Position numbers and translations under genes: made by a program. Below, in pieces: positions 8,326 through 16,282 of a DNA stretch of 30,040 bases; within the stretch, counting starts at the first letter, position 1, and each line of letters starts with the position of its first letter. The notes below the pieces were generated by a model. That model saw nothing but the letters and a program-made list of their open reading frames with translations. It was not told the origin of the DNA and made no database searches. This DNA comes from an uncultured Collinsella sp. (GTDB lineage Bacteria; Actinomycetota; Coriobacteriia; Coriobacteriales; Coriobacteriaceae). The stretch covers positions 1 through 30,040 of the forward strand of contig CATZRJ010000022.1 of the NCBI GenBank assembly GCA_958423535.1, in the 5' to 3' direction.

Positions 8326-10266
8326 GTGGCGGGTCACGATAACATTCCAACGCTTGCCGAACAGGTTTCGCGCGTTCCCACGCAGCCCGGTTGTTACCTT
8401 TGGAAAGATGCCAAGGGCGATGTCATCTATGTGGGTAAGGCGAAAAACCTGCGCGCCCGCATGCGCCAATACGTAACGCTGCAAGATGAGCGTCAGAAGA
8501 TCCCACTTATGATGCAGCTGGTGGCGAGTTTCGACTATATCGTGGTGGAGACCGAGCACGAGGCGTTGGTGCTCGAACGCAATCTGATCGGTCAGTACCA
8601 TCCGTACTTTAATGTCGACCTCAAGGACGATAAGAGTTATCCCTTTATCGCCATCACTAAAAGCGATTTATTTCCCGCTATTAAATACACGCGCGAGCGC
8701 CATAAGCCCGGCACGCGCTATTTTGGTCCCTATACCGACAGCCGCGCGGCGCGTGAGACCATCGATACGCTGCGCAAGGTGATCCCGATCTGCTCGGCTT
8801 CTTGTGCGGAGTGGCGTCGGTGTCGGCGTATCGTCGAGTCCCACAAGGGCGAAGAAGACATCGTTAATATGATTTGCGCGCAAAACGGACGGCCTTGCTT
8901 TGACTATCATGTCGGTCGAGGGCCGGGAGCGTGTGTCGGTGCGATTTCTCCCGCCGACTATGCCAAGAACGTTAAGCGCGTCGAGCGCTTTTTGTCTGGC
9001 CATCGCAAGGATGTCGTCGACGAGCTCACGGCCGAGATGACAGAGGCTGCCGAGACGCTCGATTTTGAGCGTGCGGCACGCGTCAAGCGTCGTCTAGATG
9101 TCATCAGGGGCCTGGATGATCGCCAACAGGTCGTATTTCCGTCCAGTGTCGATATCGATGTCATTGGCTTTTATCGCGAGGAGACTATCTCGGCTGCCTG
9201 TGTCTTTGTCGTGCGCGAGGGTCGAACGGTTCGAACCTGTGAGTTTATTCTCGATAAGGGCCTCGATGTCGACGAGGAAGAACTCCAGTCGGGTTTTCTT
9301 AAGCGCTATTACGACGAGACGGCTGATATTCCAGCTGAAATCAACCTTTCTGTTGAGCTTGAGGACGCAGAGGCGCTGGGGGAGTGGCTTGCGGCCAAGC
9401 GCGAACGCTCCTGCCATCTCCATAGACCCCAGCGCGGTGAAAAGCATCGATTACTCGATATGGCATCCAAAAATGCCCGTCATGCCCTTATGCGTTACAT
9501 GATGCGCACGGGTTATGCCGACGATCGCACCAATCAGGCGCTTTTGGAGCTTGAGAGTGCCCTGGCGCTGCCCGAGCCTCCGATGCGTATCGAGTGCTTC
9601 GATATTTCCACGCTGCATGGCACCTTCACGGTTGCGTCGATGGTGGTGTTTACCAACGGCCGTGCCGACAAGAGGCAGTACCGACGCTTTAAAATCCAGG
9701 CCGAACTGGACGAGGCGAACGACTTCGTGTCGATGTCCGAGGTCCTTGGTCGGCGCTACGCTCCCGAGCGCATGGCCGATGAGCGCTTTGGCTCGCGCCC
9801 CGATTTGCTTGTTGTCGACGGCGGCAAGCCGCAATTGACGGCAGCCATTAAACAACTTGAGGCCCTTGGGCTCGATATACCAGTTTGCGGCTTGGCGAAG
9901 GCCGATGAGGAGGTTTTCGTGCCTTGGGACGAGACGCCTGTCGTGCTGCCGACAGGGTCCGCTTCGCTCTACCTGATCAAACAGGTGCGAGACGAATCGC
10001 ACCGTTTTGCCATTACATTCCATCGCGAGCTACGCGATAAGGCAATGACGGTCTCGGTGCTCGACGATGTTCCAGGCGTGGGACCCACCAGAAAACGTGC
10101 TATTATGCGCCATTTTGGCTCGATGAAACGGTTGCGCGCGGCGAGCGAGAAAGAGATTGCAGAAGTTCGAGGCGTTCCTGCCGATGTCGCAAGATCGGTC
10201 CATGAGGCTCTTGCTGCCTGGAATGAAGAGCGAGACAAAGCCTCCACAAGTGGATCCGAAAACTAG
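8326..10266 (+). CDS. uvrC: Excinuclease ABC subunit C (UvrC)
   Basis: UvrC makes both incisions in nucleotide excision repair. The 646-residue product has a GIY-YIG nuclease domain at the N-terminus (GCY at 22-24, YVG at 35-37), a UVR helix pair that contacts UvrB (near residues 244-262), an RNase H-like C-terminal nuclease with Asp426 (ECFDIS), Asp498 (VVDGGKPQ) and His559 (DESHRF), and a helix-hairpin-helix end (DVPGVGPTRKRAI). The start is GTG at 8326, six bases after murJ; AGGTAGG inside the murJ end serves as ribosome-binding site. The cysteine region is atypical: Cys occurs at 156, 160, 166, 184, 191 and 203, but the first Cys of the usual GRCxxPC motif is Gly199. This region is the site of a reported iron-sulfur cluster in E. 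coli UvrC, so ligand arrangement may differ here. Confidence 0.97.
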   Translation: MAGHDNIPTLAEQVSRVPTQPGCYLWKDAKGDVIYVGKAKNLRARMRQYVTLQDERQKIPLMMQLVASFDYIVVETEHEALVLERNLIGQYHPYFNVDLKDDKSYPFIAITKSDLFPAIKYTRERHKPGTRYFGPYTDSRAARETIDTLRKVIPICSASCAEWRRCRRIVESHKGEEDIVNMICAQNGRPCFDYHVGRGPGACVGAISPADYAKNVKRVERFLSGHRKDVVDELTAEMTEAAETLDFERAARVKRRLDVIRGLDDRQQVVFPSSVDIDVIGFYREETISAACVFVVREGRTVRTCEFILDKGLDVDEEELQSGFLKRYYDETADIPAEINLSVELEDAEALGEWLAAKRERSCHLHRPQRGEKHRLLDMASKNARHALMRYMMRTGYADDRTNQALLELESALALPEPPMRIECFDISTLHGTFTVASMVVFTNGRADKRQYRRFKIQAELDEANDFVSMSEVLGRRYAPERMADERFGSRPDLLVVDGGKPQLTAAIKQLEALGLDIPVCGLAKADEEVFVPWDETPVVLPTGSASLYLIKQVRDESHRFAITFHRELRDKAMTVSVLDDVPGVGPTRKRAIMRHFGSMKRLRAASEKEIAEVRGVPADVARSVHEALAAWNEERDKASTSGSEN

Positions 10267-10358
10267 ACACACCCTAAACAACTGATATATATGATTGCGC
10301 GAATTTCAACCTTTTATTTCGCTATGGTTGCCTGCTGATTTCTCGTTTTATTAACGCT

Positions 10359-10371
10359 AAAACGTTTGACT
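10359..10371. promoter_or_regulatory. AAAACGTTT operator-like site overlapping a TTGACT hexamer
   Basis: The palindromic core AAACGTTT with a central CG is typical of LacI-family operators. The same 8-base core AAAACGTT occurs in the gap and oppA-like upstream regions and, inverted, in the uvrA gap. TTGACT (10366-10371) is a good -35 match but no -10 lies at normal spacing (TATCCT is 21 bases away). Confidence 0.35.
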
Positions 10372-10471
10372 ACGTCGAAGGAAAAGCGCTGCTATCCTGC
10401 GGATTGACGATGACTGATATCTCACCTCATCGATGCATACTGTCTGCCATTTTGTTTGTCAACGATTTCGG

Positions 10472-10494
10472 TGAACGGTAGTAAATACCGTTCA
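10472..10494. promoter_or_regulatory. Perfect 9+5+9 inverted repeat, candidate operator of the cassette
   Basis: TGAACGGTA and TACCGTTCA flank GTAAA. Nine perfectly complementary bases on each side would be unlikely by chance at this location. It lies 137 bp upstream of the binding-protein start and about 40 bp upstream of a possible promoter, a reasonable place for an operator or activator site. It could also fold as an RNA hairpin if transcription starts further upstream, but no T tract follows. The cognate regulator is not in the window. Confidence 0.55.
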
Positions 10495-10526
10495 AGCGGA
10501 TGTACGTATCGGTCGCCGAGCGCGGC

Positions 10527-10561
10527 ACCCAAGTTGGGTTTGTCGGTAGGTAAGGTATATA
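10527..10561 (+). promoter_or_regulatory. Candidate promoter with palindrome ACCCAA-G-TTGGGT over the -35
   Basis: A perfect 13-bp palindrome (10527-10539) contains TTGGGT (10534-10539) as a weak -35; TATATA (10556-10561) follows after 16 bases. Transcription from here would give a leader of about 60 bases ahead of the binding-protein gene. GGTA occurs three times between 10546 and 10558. The hexamers are poor matches, so the promoter call is tentative. Confidence 0.35.
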
Positions 10562-10630
10562 TCGTCCGCAAGTTGCGCGGGGGCAAGTCTAGGCGCTCCC
10601 GGGTAAGATTCTCTATTGATAGGAGAAGAC

Positions 10631-12244
10631 ATGGCCATCATCAACAAGGGTATGTCCAGGCGTTCGTTCCTCGGCCTCACCGGCAGCGTCGCTGCTGTCG
10701 CTGGCCTTGGTCTCACCGGCTGCGGTGGCAGCTCTAACGACGAGGGTTCCGCTTCCGGTTCCACCGATTCCGCCAACCGTGGCGGCGGCGTGATCACCGC
10801 TGGTTCCGCTTACGCTCCGTCCAGCTTCGATCCCGCCAGCACCGGCTCCGCTGTGGGCCTGGGTGCTAACTGGCACGTCGTCGAGGGCCTCTACGGCATC
10901 GATTACCACGACTACAGCACCTTCAACGAGCTCGCCACCGACGATCCCAAGTCTGTGGACGACACCACTTTCGAGGTCACCATCCGCAAGGGCGCCAAGT
11001 TCTCCGATGGCACCGAGGTCACCGCTGACGATGTCGTCGCCTCCTACACCGCTTGCGCCGCTTCCGCTACCTATGCTCCGTTCTTCCAGCCCTTCGAGTC
11101 CATTGAGGCCAAGGACGCCAGCACTGTAACGGTCAAGACCAAGGTCCCCAACTTCTCCCTGCTCAAGGATCGTCTGGCCATCGTCCGTGTTACCCCGGCT
11201 ACTCAGTCCGAGGAGGATCGCGCCAAGCAGCCGATCGGCTCCGGCCCCTGGATGTACGACTCTATCTCCGATACCGAGATCACCCTGGTTCCCAACCCCG
11301 AGTACAACGGTGAGTATGCTGCCGAGGATAAGAAGATCCAGTACAGCATCCTGACCGACCCCACCGCTCGCGTTACCGCTCAGCAGGAAGGCTCCACGCT
11401 CGTTATGGAGCTCGTTACCGCTGACGCCGTCGACCAGCTCGAGAGCGCCGGCTGCAAGATCGATAACGTTCAGGGTTTCGGCACCCGCTTCATCATGTTC
11501 AACGTCGCCAAGGAGCCTTGGAACAACGTCAAGGTCCGTCAGGCTGTCATGTATGCGCTCGACACCGAGAAGATGGTCAGCAACACCTTCGCCGGCCTTG
11601 CCACCGCTGCCAGCTGCTACCTGCCCAAGAGCTTCACCAACTATCATGAGGCTTCCACGGTGTACAAGACCGACGCCAAGAAGGCTAAGAAGCTCATCGA
11701 GGAGTCTGGCATCACCCCGGGTGCCATCACCCTGCGCACCACCGACAACGAGCAGATTAAGGGCATGGCCGCTCAGGTCAAGAACGACCTCGACGCTCTC
11801 GGCTTCGATGTGACCATCCAGACCGATACCTCGCCGGCCACCTATGCTGCCATCGACGGCGGCGAGGCCTACGATATCCTCCTTGCCCCTGGCGATCCTT
11901 CCTGCTTCGGCGCCGACCCCGACCTGCTGCTCAACTGGTGGTACGGCGACAACGTCTGGATGCAGACCCGTTGCCCGTGGAAGGAGTCCGCTGAGTGGCA
12001 GAAGCTCCACGGTCTCATGGACGAGGCTCTTGCCGCCGAGGGCGACGAGCAGCAGAAGAAGTGGAACGAGTGCTTCGACATCATTGCCGACAATGCCGTT
12101 CTGTACCCCGTTGTCCACGTCAAGACCGTCTCCGCTTCCTGGGACGATCCGTCCACTGCGCCCAACGGCGAGGCCCTCGATGGCTTCAAGGGCATCGGCA
12201 CGACGAGCATGTCCTTCAGGGGCGTTGCGACCGTCAAGGCCTAA
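10631..12244 (+). CDS. Tat-type lipoprotein, family 5 solute-binding protein of the ABC importer
   Basis: The 537-residue protein is an extracellular lipid-anchored substrate receptor of the DppA/OppA family (SBP_bac_5). The N-terminus has a twin-arginine motif SRRSFLG (residues 9-15), a hydrophobic stretch and a lipobox LTGC with Cys31 as the lipidation site, so it is probably folded before export by Tat. A Gly/Ser/Asp-rich linker follows. Family blocks such as FDPAS, ATDDPKS-like N-lobe text and YALDTEKM-like C-lobe text are present. ATG 10631 follows AGGAG by five bases; a TTG-initiated longer frame adds only five residues. Codon use is strongly biased to C-ending and AAG codons, as in the glycolytic genes, suggesting high expression. 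It heads the transporter-nan cassette, so sialic acid is the inferred ligand, in line with the peptide-type sialic acid importers SatABCD and SiaEFGI; peptides remain an alternative. Confidence 0.9.
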   Translation: MAIINKGMSRRSFLGLTGSVAAVAGLGLTGCGGSSNDEGSASGSTDSANRGGGVITAGSAYAPSSFDPASTGSAVGLGANWHVVEGLYGIDYHDYSTFNELATDDPKSVDDTTFEVTIRKGAKFSDGTEVTADDVVASYTACAASATYAPFFQPFESIEAKDASTVTVKTKVPNFSLLKDRLAIVRVTPATQSEEDRAKQPIGSGPWMYDSISDTEITLVPNPEYNGEYAAEDKKIQYSILTDPTARVTAQQEGSTLVMELVTADAVDQLESAGCKIDNVQGFGTRFIMFNVAKEPWNNVKVRQAVMYALDTEKMVSNTFAGLATAASCYLPKSFTNYHEASTVYKTDAKKAKKLIEESGITPGAITLRTTDNEQIKGMAAQVKNDLDALGFDVTIQTDTSPATYAAIDGGEAYDILLAPGDPSCFGADPDLLLNWWYGDNVWMQTRCPWKESAEWQKLHGLMDEALAAEGDEQQKKWNECFDIIADNAVLYPVVHVKTVSASWDDPSTAPNGEALDGFKGIGTTSMSFRGVATVKA

Positions 12245-12258
12245 GACTCGCTTGAGTC
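12245..12258 (+). repeat. Small hairpin directly after the binding-protein stop codon
   Basis: GACTC-GCTT-GAGTC forms a 5-bp stem starting at the base after the stop. A second, imperfect stem (12261-12271 with 12285-12294) follows. There is no T tract, so these look more like mRNA 3'-end protection structures than terminators. Confidence 0.4.
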
Positions 12259-12304
12259 ATATGTGGGGCGTCGGTCGTAAGGCAACGTCCTCATAGTTGA
12301 AACA

Positions 12305-12338
12305 AAGACCCGGGCGGCCTCGATGTCGCTCGGGTCTT
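12305..12338 (+). terminator. Hairpin between binding-protein and permease genes, possible partial terminator
   Basis: AAGACCCG (12305-12312) pairs perfectly with CGGGTCTT (12331-12338). Only a TTGT follows, so termination would be incomplete. Such a leaky or stabilising structure would raise binding-protein mRNA relative to permease mRNA, a common arrangement in ABC importer operons. Confidence 0.5.
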
Positions 12339-12341
12339 GTA

Positions 12342-12359
12342 ATGAGTATCCATACTCAT
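12342..12359. promoter_or_regulatory. Perfect inverted repeat ATGAGTAT-CC-ATACTCAT before the permease gene
   Basis: Two perfect 8-base arms are separated by only two bases. The tight centre favours a protein-binding site in DNA over an RNA hairpin, though a 6- or 7-bp stem with a small loop is possible. It lies 40 bp ahead of the permease start and could add independent control of the permease and ATPase genes. Confidence 0.4.
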
Positions 12360-12399
12360 ATACCAGTTGGTCCTACCGACAAAAGAAAGGGGAGAGAAC

Positions 12400-13356
12400 G
12401 TGAACAACTTTCTACGTTTGATTGGAAGGCGTCTCGTGGCGCTGCCGATCATGGCATTGGGCGTCACCGTCCTGGTGTTCTTCCTTATGTCGTTCTCCAA
12501 GACCGACCCCGCCTATACGGCGTTGGGTGACGGTGCCTCGCCCGAGGCGGTTGCCGAGTACCATGAGAAGTATGGTCTGGACGACCCCTGGCCCGTGCGC
12601 TACGTGCGCTACATGGGCGATCTGATCCATGGTGACATGGGCACCTATGGTGCTGCTCGCAACTCCGTTGCCAAGCGCATCTCCACGGCCCTGCCCGTCA
12701 CGATGCAGCTGACCTTCATCGGTCTTGCCATTGGCGCGGTCGTCTCGTTTTTGCTCGGCGTCATCGCGGCGCTGTATCGCGATAAATGGCCGGACCAAGT
12801 GATCCGCGTCTTTTCCATCGCCGGCTTGGCAACCCCGTCGTTCTGGCTTGCCGTTCTGTTGATTCTGCTGTTCTCTTCCTACCTTAAGGTGCTCCCGGCG
12901 TCCGGTGCTCTGCCTCACTTCACCACCAACCCGGCTGGCTATCTGGGACGTATGATCATGCCCGCTATCGCTCTGGCATTCCCGCTGACGGGCCAGATGA
13001 CTCGTATCGTGCGTACGGCCATGGTTGAGGAGCTCGATAAGGATTATGTCCGTATGGCTCGCGGCGCCGGCGTTCCCGAGAAGGTCGTCGTTGGCATCAA
13101 CGTTTTGCGCAACGCGCTGATCACCCCGGTCACCACCCTCGGTCTTAAGATCGGCTACCTCATGGGCGGCGCCGTCGTCATCGAGGTCATCTTCAACCTC
13201 CCCGGCATGGGTACTGCGATTCTGCAGGGCGTTCAGGGCAACGAGGCGAACCTGGTACAGGGCGTCGTCATCGTCGTTGCTCTTGCCTTCATCATCATCA
13301 ACATCGTGGTTGACATGCTCTACCTGCTCATCAACCCGCGCATCAGGACGGTGTAG
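12400..13356 (+). CDS. DppB-type ABC transporter permease
   Basis: The 318-residue membrane protein is one of two permeases of a peptide/nickel-type ABC importer. It opens with RRLVALPIMALGVTVLVFFLM, an N-terminal helix typical of DppB, has about six membrane segments, and shows the cytoplasmic EAA-like loop around DYVRMARGAGVPEKVVVG that docks the ATPase. The C-terminal NLPGMG and LYLLINPRI motifs are family hallmarks. The start is GTG 12400, preceded by AAGGGGAG at about seven bases; a TTG-initiated longer frame from 12367 adds 11 residues without support. It is separated from the binding-protein gene by a hairpin-rich 155-bp gap and from the permease-ATPase fusion by three bases. Confidence 0.93.
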   Translation: MNNFLRLIGRRLVALPIMALGVTVLVFFLMSFSKTDPAYTALGDGASPEAVAEYHEKYGLDDPWPVRYVRYMGDLIHGDMGTYGAARNSVAKRISTALPVTMQLTFIGLAIGAVVSFLLGVIAALYRDKWPDQVIRVFSIAGLATPSFWLAVLLILLFSSYLKVLPASGALPHFTTNPAGYLGRMIMPAIALAFPLTGQMTRIVRTAMVEELDKDYVRMARGAGVPEKVVVGINVLRNALITPVTTLGLKIGYLMGGAVVIEVIFNLPGMGTAILQGVQGNEANLVQGVVIVVALAFIIINIVVDMLYLLINPRIRTV

Positions 13357-13359
13357 ATT

Positions 13360-15375
13360 ATGGTAAAGATTCGAGAGAAGCAAACCGAGCAGCTCGAGAA
13401 AGCTGCCTCCAAGGGGCTCAAGCTCGGTGGCTGGAAGAAGATGACGCTGTCTTCTAAGATTGCCGCCGTCGTGCTGGTGTTGGTCGCCCTGACCGCGATT
13501 CTGGCGCCCCTTCTTGCCCCCTATAGCCCGGTCGAGATCTTTACGGCTCGCCAGGCTCCCGGCAACGGATTTATCTTCGGTACCGACGATAAGGGTCGCG
13601 ACATTCTGTCGCGCATGCTCTACGGTGGTCGTTACTCGCTGATCATCGGCTTTGGCGCCACTGCCATGGCTCTGGTCTGCGGCTCGGTCGTGGGCGCCCT
13701 CGCGGCGGTTTCGCGCAAGTCCGTTTCCGAGGCGATCATGCGCATCCTGGACATCATCATGTCCATCCCGGGCATCGCCCTCGCGGCCGTCTTCGTCTCC
13801 ATCCTGGGCAACTCCGTGCCGTCGATCATCTTTGCCATCGGCTTTATGTACACTCCGCAGATTGCCCGTATCGTGCGCGCCAACATCGTGTCCGAGTACG
13901 GCGAGGACTATGTTCGCGCGGTCATCGTTTCTGGCGCCAAGGCTCCGTGGATTTTGATCAAGCATGTTCTGCGTAACTGCATTGCCCCGATTATGGTCTT
14001 CACCGTTACTCTGGTCGCCGACGCCATCATCTTCGAGGCCTCGCTGACCTTTATCGGCGCTGGTATTCAGGAGCCTACCGCTACCTGGGGCAACATCCTC
14101 GCCGATGCTCGCGGTGGCGTGCTTGCCGGCCGCTGGTGGCAGGCGCTGTTCCCGGGCCTGGCCATCATGATCACCTGCCTGGCACTCAACATCCTGTCCG
14201 AGGGCATTACCGACGCCATGGCCGCTGCTCCCTCCGCCGCCCTGGATCCGACCGACTCCTCCAAGCGCCGCGAGGCCGACCTGCTGGTCTCCGACCCCGT
14301 TCGCGCCTACAAGGAGCAGGCTCAGTCCCTGTCCGCCCGTCTTGGCGCTCTGCGTGATGTCGAACTCAAGCGTAACGACCGCCATGTGCCCGATGAGTCC
14401 GTCGAGCCGATCCTTTCGGTCCGCGATTTCTGCATCCAGTTTGAGCACCACGGTGACATCAACGTCGTCGACCACGTCAACTTTGACGTCCGTCCCGGCC
14501 AGACCATGGGCCTGGTAGGCGAGTCCGGCTGCGGTAAGTCCATCACCACGCTGGCCATCATGGGCCTGACCGACGATGACGAGCATCTTTCCGGTGAGGT
14601 TCTCTGGGAGGGCCGCGACCTGCTCAAGATGAGCAAGAAGGAGTGGTTCGGCCTGCGCGGTACCGATATCGCCATGGTCTATCAGGACGCCCTGTCCTCG
14701 CTCAATCCCTCCATGCTCATTTCCGCCCAGATGAAGCAGCTCACCAAGCGTGGCGGCACCCGTAGCGCCGAGGAGCTCCTGGAGCTCGTGGGCCTCGACC
14801 CCAAGCGTACGCTCGAGAGCTATCCGCATGAGCTTTCCGGTGGTCAGCGTCAGCGCGTTCTGATCGCTATGGCCCTTACCCGCGACCCCAAGCTGGTCAT
14901 CTGCGACGAGCCCACGACCGCTCTGGACGTTACCGTCCAGAAGCAGGTCATCAAGCTGCTTAACGACCTTCAGGCCAAGCTCGGCTTTGCCATGATCTTC
15001 GTTTCGCATGACCTGGCGCTGGTCGCCGAGGTCGCTCATAACATCACGGTTATGTACGCCGGTCAGGTTATCGAGCAGGCGCCCACCAAGGAGCTGCTCA
15101 CCAACCCGATTCACGAGTACACCCGCGGCCTTCTGGGTTCCGTCCTGTCCATCGAGAGCGGTTCGGGCCGCCTGCACCAGGTGCCCGGCGCCGTTCCGAG
15201 CCCGCGCGATTTCCCCAAGGGCGATCGCTTCGCGCCCCGCTCAAGCCATCCGCGCATTGGCCTGGACACCCGTCCGGTCTTCAAGCGCGTGCCCGGCACC
15301 GAGCACTTCTATTCCGAGCTCCCCGACGAGGTGCTCAAGGCAAATGGTTTGACCCCTCACGCGGAGGTGATGTAG
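13360..15375 (+). CDS. DppC permease fused to DppD ATPase in one polypeptide
   Basis: The 671-residue protein joins a DppC-type permease (about residues 1-290, six membrane segments, EAA-like loop at YGEDYVRAVIVSGAK, 180-194) to a complete DppD-type ATPase (about 350-671) through a charged linker of some 55 residues. The ATPase has Walker A GESGCGKS at 387-394, signature LSGGQRQ at 492-498, Walker B with DEP at 516-518 and switch His550. In separate-gene systems these are two proteins; no internal stop or frameshift is visible. The C-terminal oligopeptide-type domain (GDRFAPRSSHPRIG, near 621-634) lacks all the cysteines that often bind an iron-sulfur cluster in DppD/OppD. The ATG lies three bases after the permease stop, and the partner ATPase starts at the very next base. 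It is inferred to import sialic acid. Confidence 0.93.
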   Translation: MVKIREKQTEQLEKAASKGLKLGGWKKMTLSSKIAAVVLVLVALTAILAPLLAPYSPVEIFTARQAPGNGFIFGTDDKGRDILSRMLYGGRYSLIIGFGATAMALVCGSVVGALAAVSRKSVSEAIMRILDIIMSIPGIALAAVFVSILGNSVPSIIFAIGFMYTPQIARIVRANIVSEYGEDYVRAVIVSGAKAPWILIKHVLRNCIAPIMVFTVTLVADAIIFEASLTFIGAGIQEPTATWGNILADARGGVLAGRWWQALFPGLAIMITCLALNILSEGITDAMAAAPSAALDPTDSSKRREADLLVSDPVRAYKEQAQSLSARLGALRDVELKRNDRHVPDESVEPILSVRDFCIQFEHHGDINVVDHVNFDVRPGQTMGLVGESGCGKSITTLAIMGLTDDDEHLSGEVLWEGRDLLKMSKKEWFGLRGTDIAMVYQDALSSLNPSMLISAQMKQLTKRGGTRSAEELLELVGLDPKRTLESYPHELSGGQRQRVLIAMALTRDPKLVICDEPTTALDVTVQKQVIKLLNDLQAKLGFAMIFVSHDLALVAEVAHNITVMYAGQVIEQAPTKELLTNPIHEYTRGLLGSVLSIESGSGRLHQVPGAVPSPRDFPKGDRFAPRSSHPRIGLDTRPVFKRVPGTEHFYSELPDEVLKANGLTPHAEVM

Positions 15376-16203
15376 ATGAGCGAGACCGCAGTCAACGGCG
15401 TCGAGCCGATCATCTTCCTTGATGACGTCCACGTCACCTTTAGGACCCGTACCGGCTCGATTCTGCACCCCAACCTGGTTCACGCCGTCCAGGGTGTAAC
15501 GATTAAGCTCATGCCCGGACAGACGATCGGCATCGTCGGCGAGTCCGGTTGCGGTAAGTCCACCACCGCCAACGTCATGTGCGGCCTGCAGGCCCCCACG
15601 AGCGGCAAGGTCTACTTTAAGGGCAAGGACGTTACCAAGCGTACCGCCGAGGACCGTCGCCACATGGGCCGCGTCATCTCGGTCGTGTTCCAGAACCCGG
15701 CCACGGCGCTCAACCCTCGCATGGTCGTTCGCGAGCAACTGCTCGACCCCATGCGCGTCCACAACTTGGGTACTGAGGCCGAGCAGGAGAAGCGCGTCAA
15801 GGAGCTCTTGGAGCTCACCGGTCTGCCCAGCTCCGCCGCCGAGGTTCTTCCCGGCCAGCTTTCGGGCGGCCAGCGCCAGCGCGTCGCAATTGCCCGTGCC
15901 CTTTCGCTGAACCCCGATGCCATCATCGCCGACGAGCCCACCTCGGCTCTGGACGTTTCGGTCCGCGCGCAGATTCTGAACCTGCTGACCGACCTTAAGA
16001 AGGAGCTCGGCCTGGCCATGGTGTTCATCAGCCATGACATCCAGACGGTCCGCTATATCTCTGACGACATCATCGTTATGAATGGCGGCAAGATTGTCGA
16101 GCAGGGCGAGGCCAAGCAGGTCTTCCAGCACCCTCAGGACCCCTACACCAAGATGCTGCTCGGCGCTGCGCCGTCGCTGCTGCATCCCAAGCTCGGCGAG
16201 TAG
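15376..16203 (+). CDS. DppF-type ABC transporter ATPase
   Basis: The 275-residue cytoplasmic ATPase should pair with the ATPase half of the upstream fusion to power import. Walker A GESGCGKST is at 55-63, the Q-loop at VVFQNP (about 103-108), signature LSGGQRQ at 162-168 and Walker B IIADEP at 183-188, followed by ALDVSVR and the switch His in FISHD. It is shorter than usual DppF (about 320-330) because it stops at LLHPKLGE, lacking the C-terminal oligopeptide-type domain. The ATG abuts the stop codon of the fusion gene, and GGAGGTGAT in the end of that gene is an excellent ribosome-binding site, so translation is probably coupled. Confidence 0.94.
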   Translation: MSETAVNGVEPIIFLDDVHVTFRTRTGSILHPNLVHAVQGVTIKLMPGQTIGIVGESGCGKSTTANVMCGLQAPTSGKVYFKGKDVTKRTAEDRRHMGRVISVVFQNPATALNPRMVVREQLLDPMRVHNLGTEAEQEKRVKELLELTGLPSSAAEVLPGQLSGGQRQRVAIARALSLNPDAIIADEPTSALDVSVRAQILNLLTDLKKELGLAMVFISHDIQTVRYISDDIIVMNGGKIVEQGEAKQVFQHPQDPYTKMLLGAAPSLLHPKLGE

Positions 16204-16218
16204 CCTCGCTTCCCTCCC

Positions 16219-16246
16219 GTGCGCCCGGTTCCCTTGCCGGGCGCAC
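16219..16246 (+). repeat. Perfect 10-bp GC hairpin between the ATPase and esterase genes
   Basis: GTGCGCCCGG (16219-16228) and CCGGGCGCAC (16237-16246) form a perfect stem with an 8-base loop. No T tract follows. It lies in the 79-bp gap and could be a terminator of weak efficiency or a stabiliser of the upstream transporter mRNA. Confidence 0.55.
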
Positions 16247-16282
16247 CTCCGTTGCGATTTCGAAAGGCTGGGTTCACGAGCC

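Larger units (their letters stand above)
10267..10630. other. 364-bp regulatory gap between uvrC and the transport/sialic acid cassette
   Basis: No credible gene was found here. The DNA is AT-richer than its surroundings and holds several symmetrical elements, listed separately: AAAACGTTT at 10359-10367, a perfect 9+5+9 inverted repeat at 10472-10494 and a palindrome at 10527-10539 next to a TATATA box. A weaker inverted pair CGATGA (10408-10413) and TCATCG (10427-10432) flanks 13 bases. No clear uvrC terminator with a T tract was seen. Confidence 0.7.

Noticed and set aside
10546..10560. Three GGTA units ending in GGTATA as an E. coli-type NanR site
   Set aside because: Only one full GGTATA is present and it coincides with the -10-like box; no NanR gene is in view.
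10267..10630. A riboswitch or T-box in the long leader of the cassette
   Set aside because: No recognised aptamer core, T-box sequence or terminator with a T tract was found; the symmetrical elements look like DNA operators.
12412..15177. A 921-codon open frame on the minus strand opposite the permease and fusion genes
   Set aside because: It is antisense to clearly homologous genes; its low-complexity composition follows from the strong third-position GC bias. Similar antisense frames at 10613-12118, 18101-19144, 23160-24371, 26192-27922 and 28576-30015 were rejected for the same reason.
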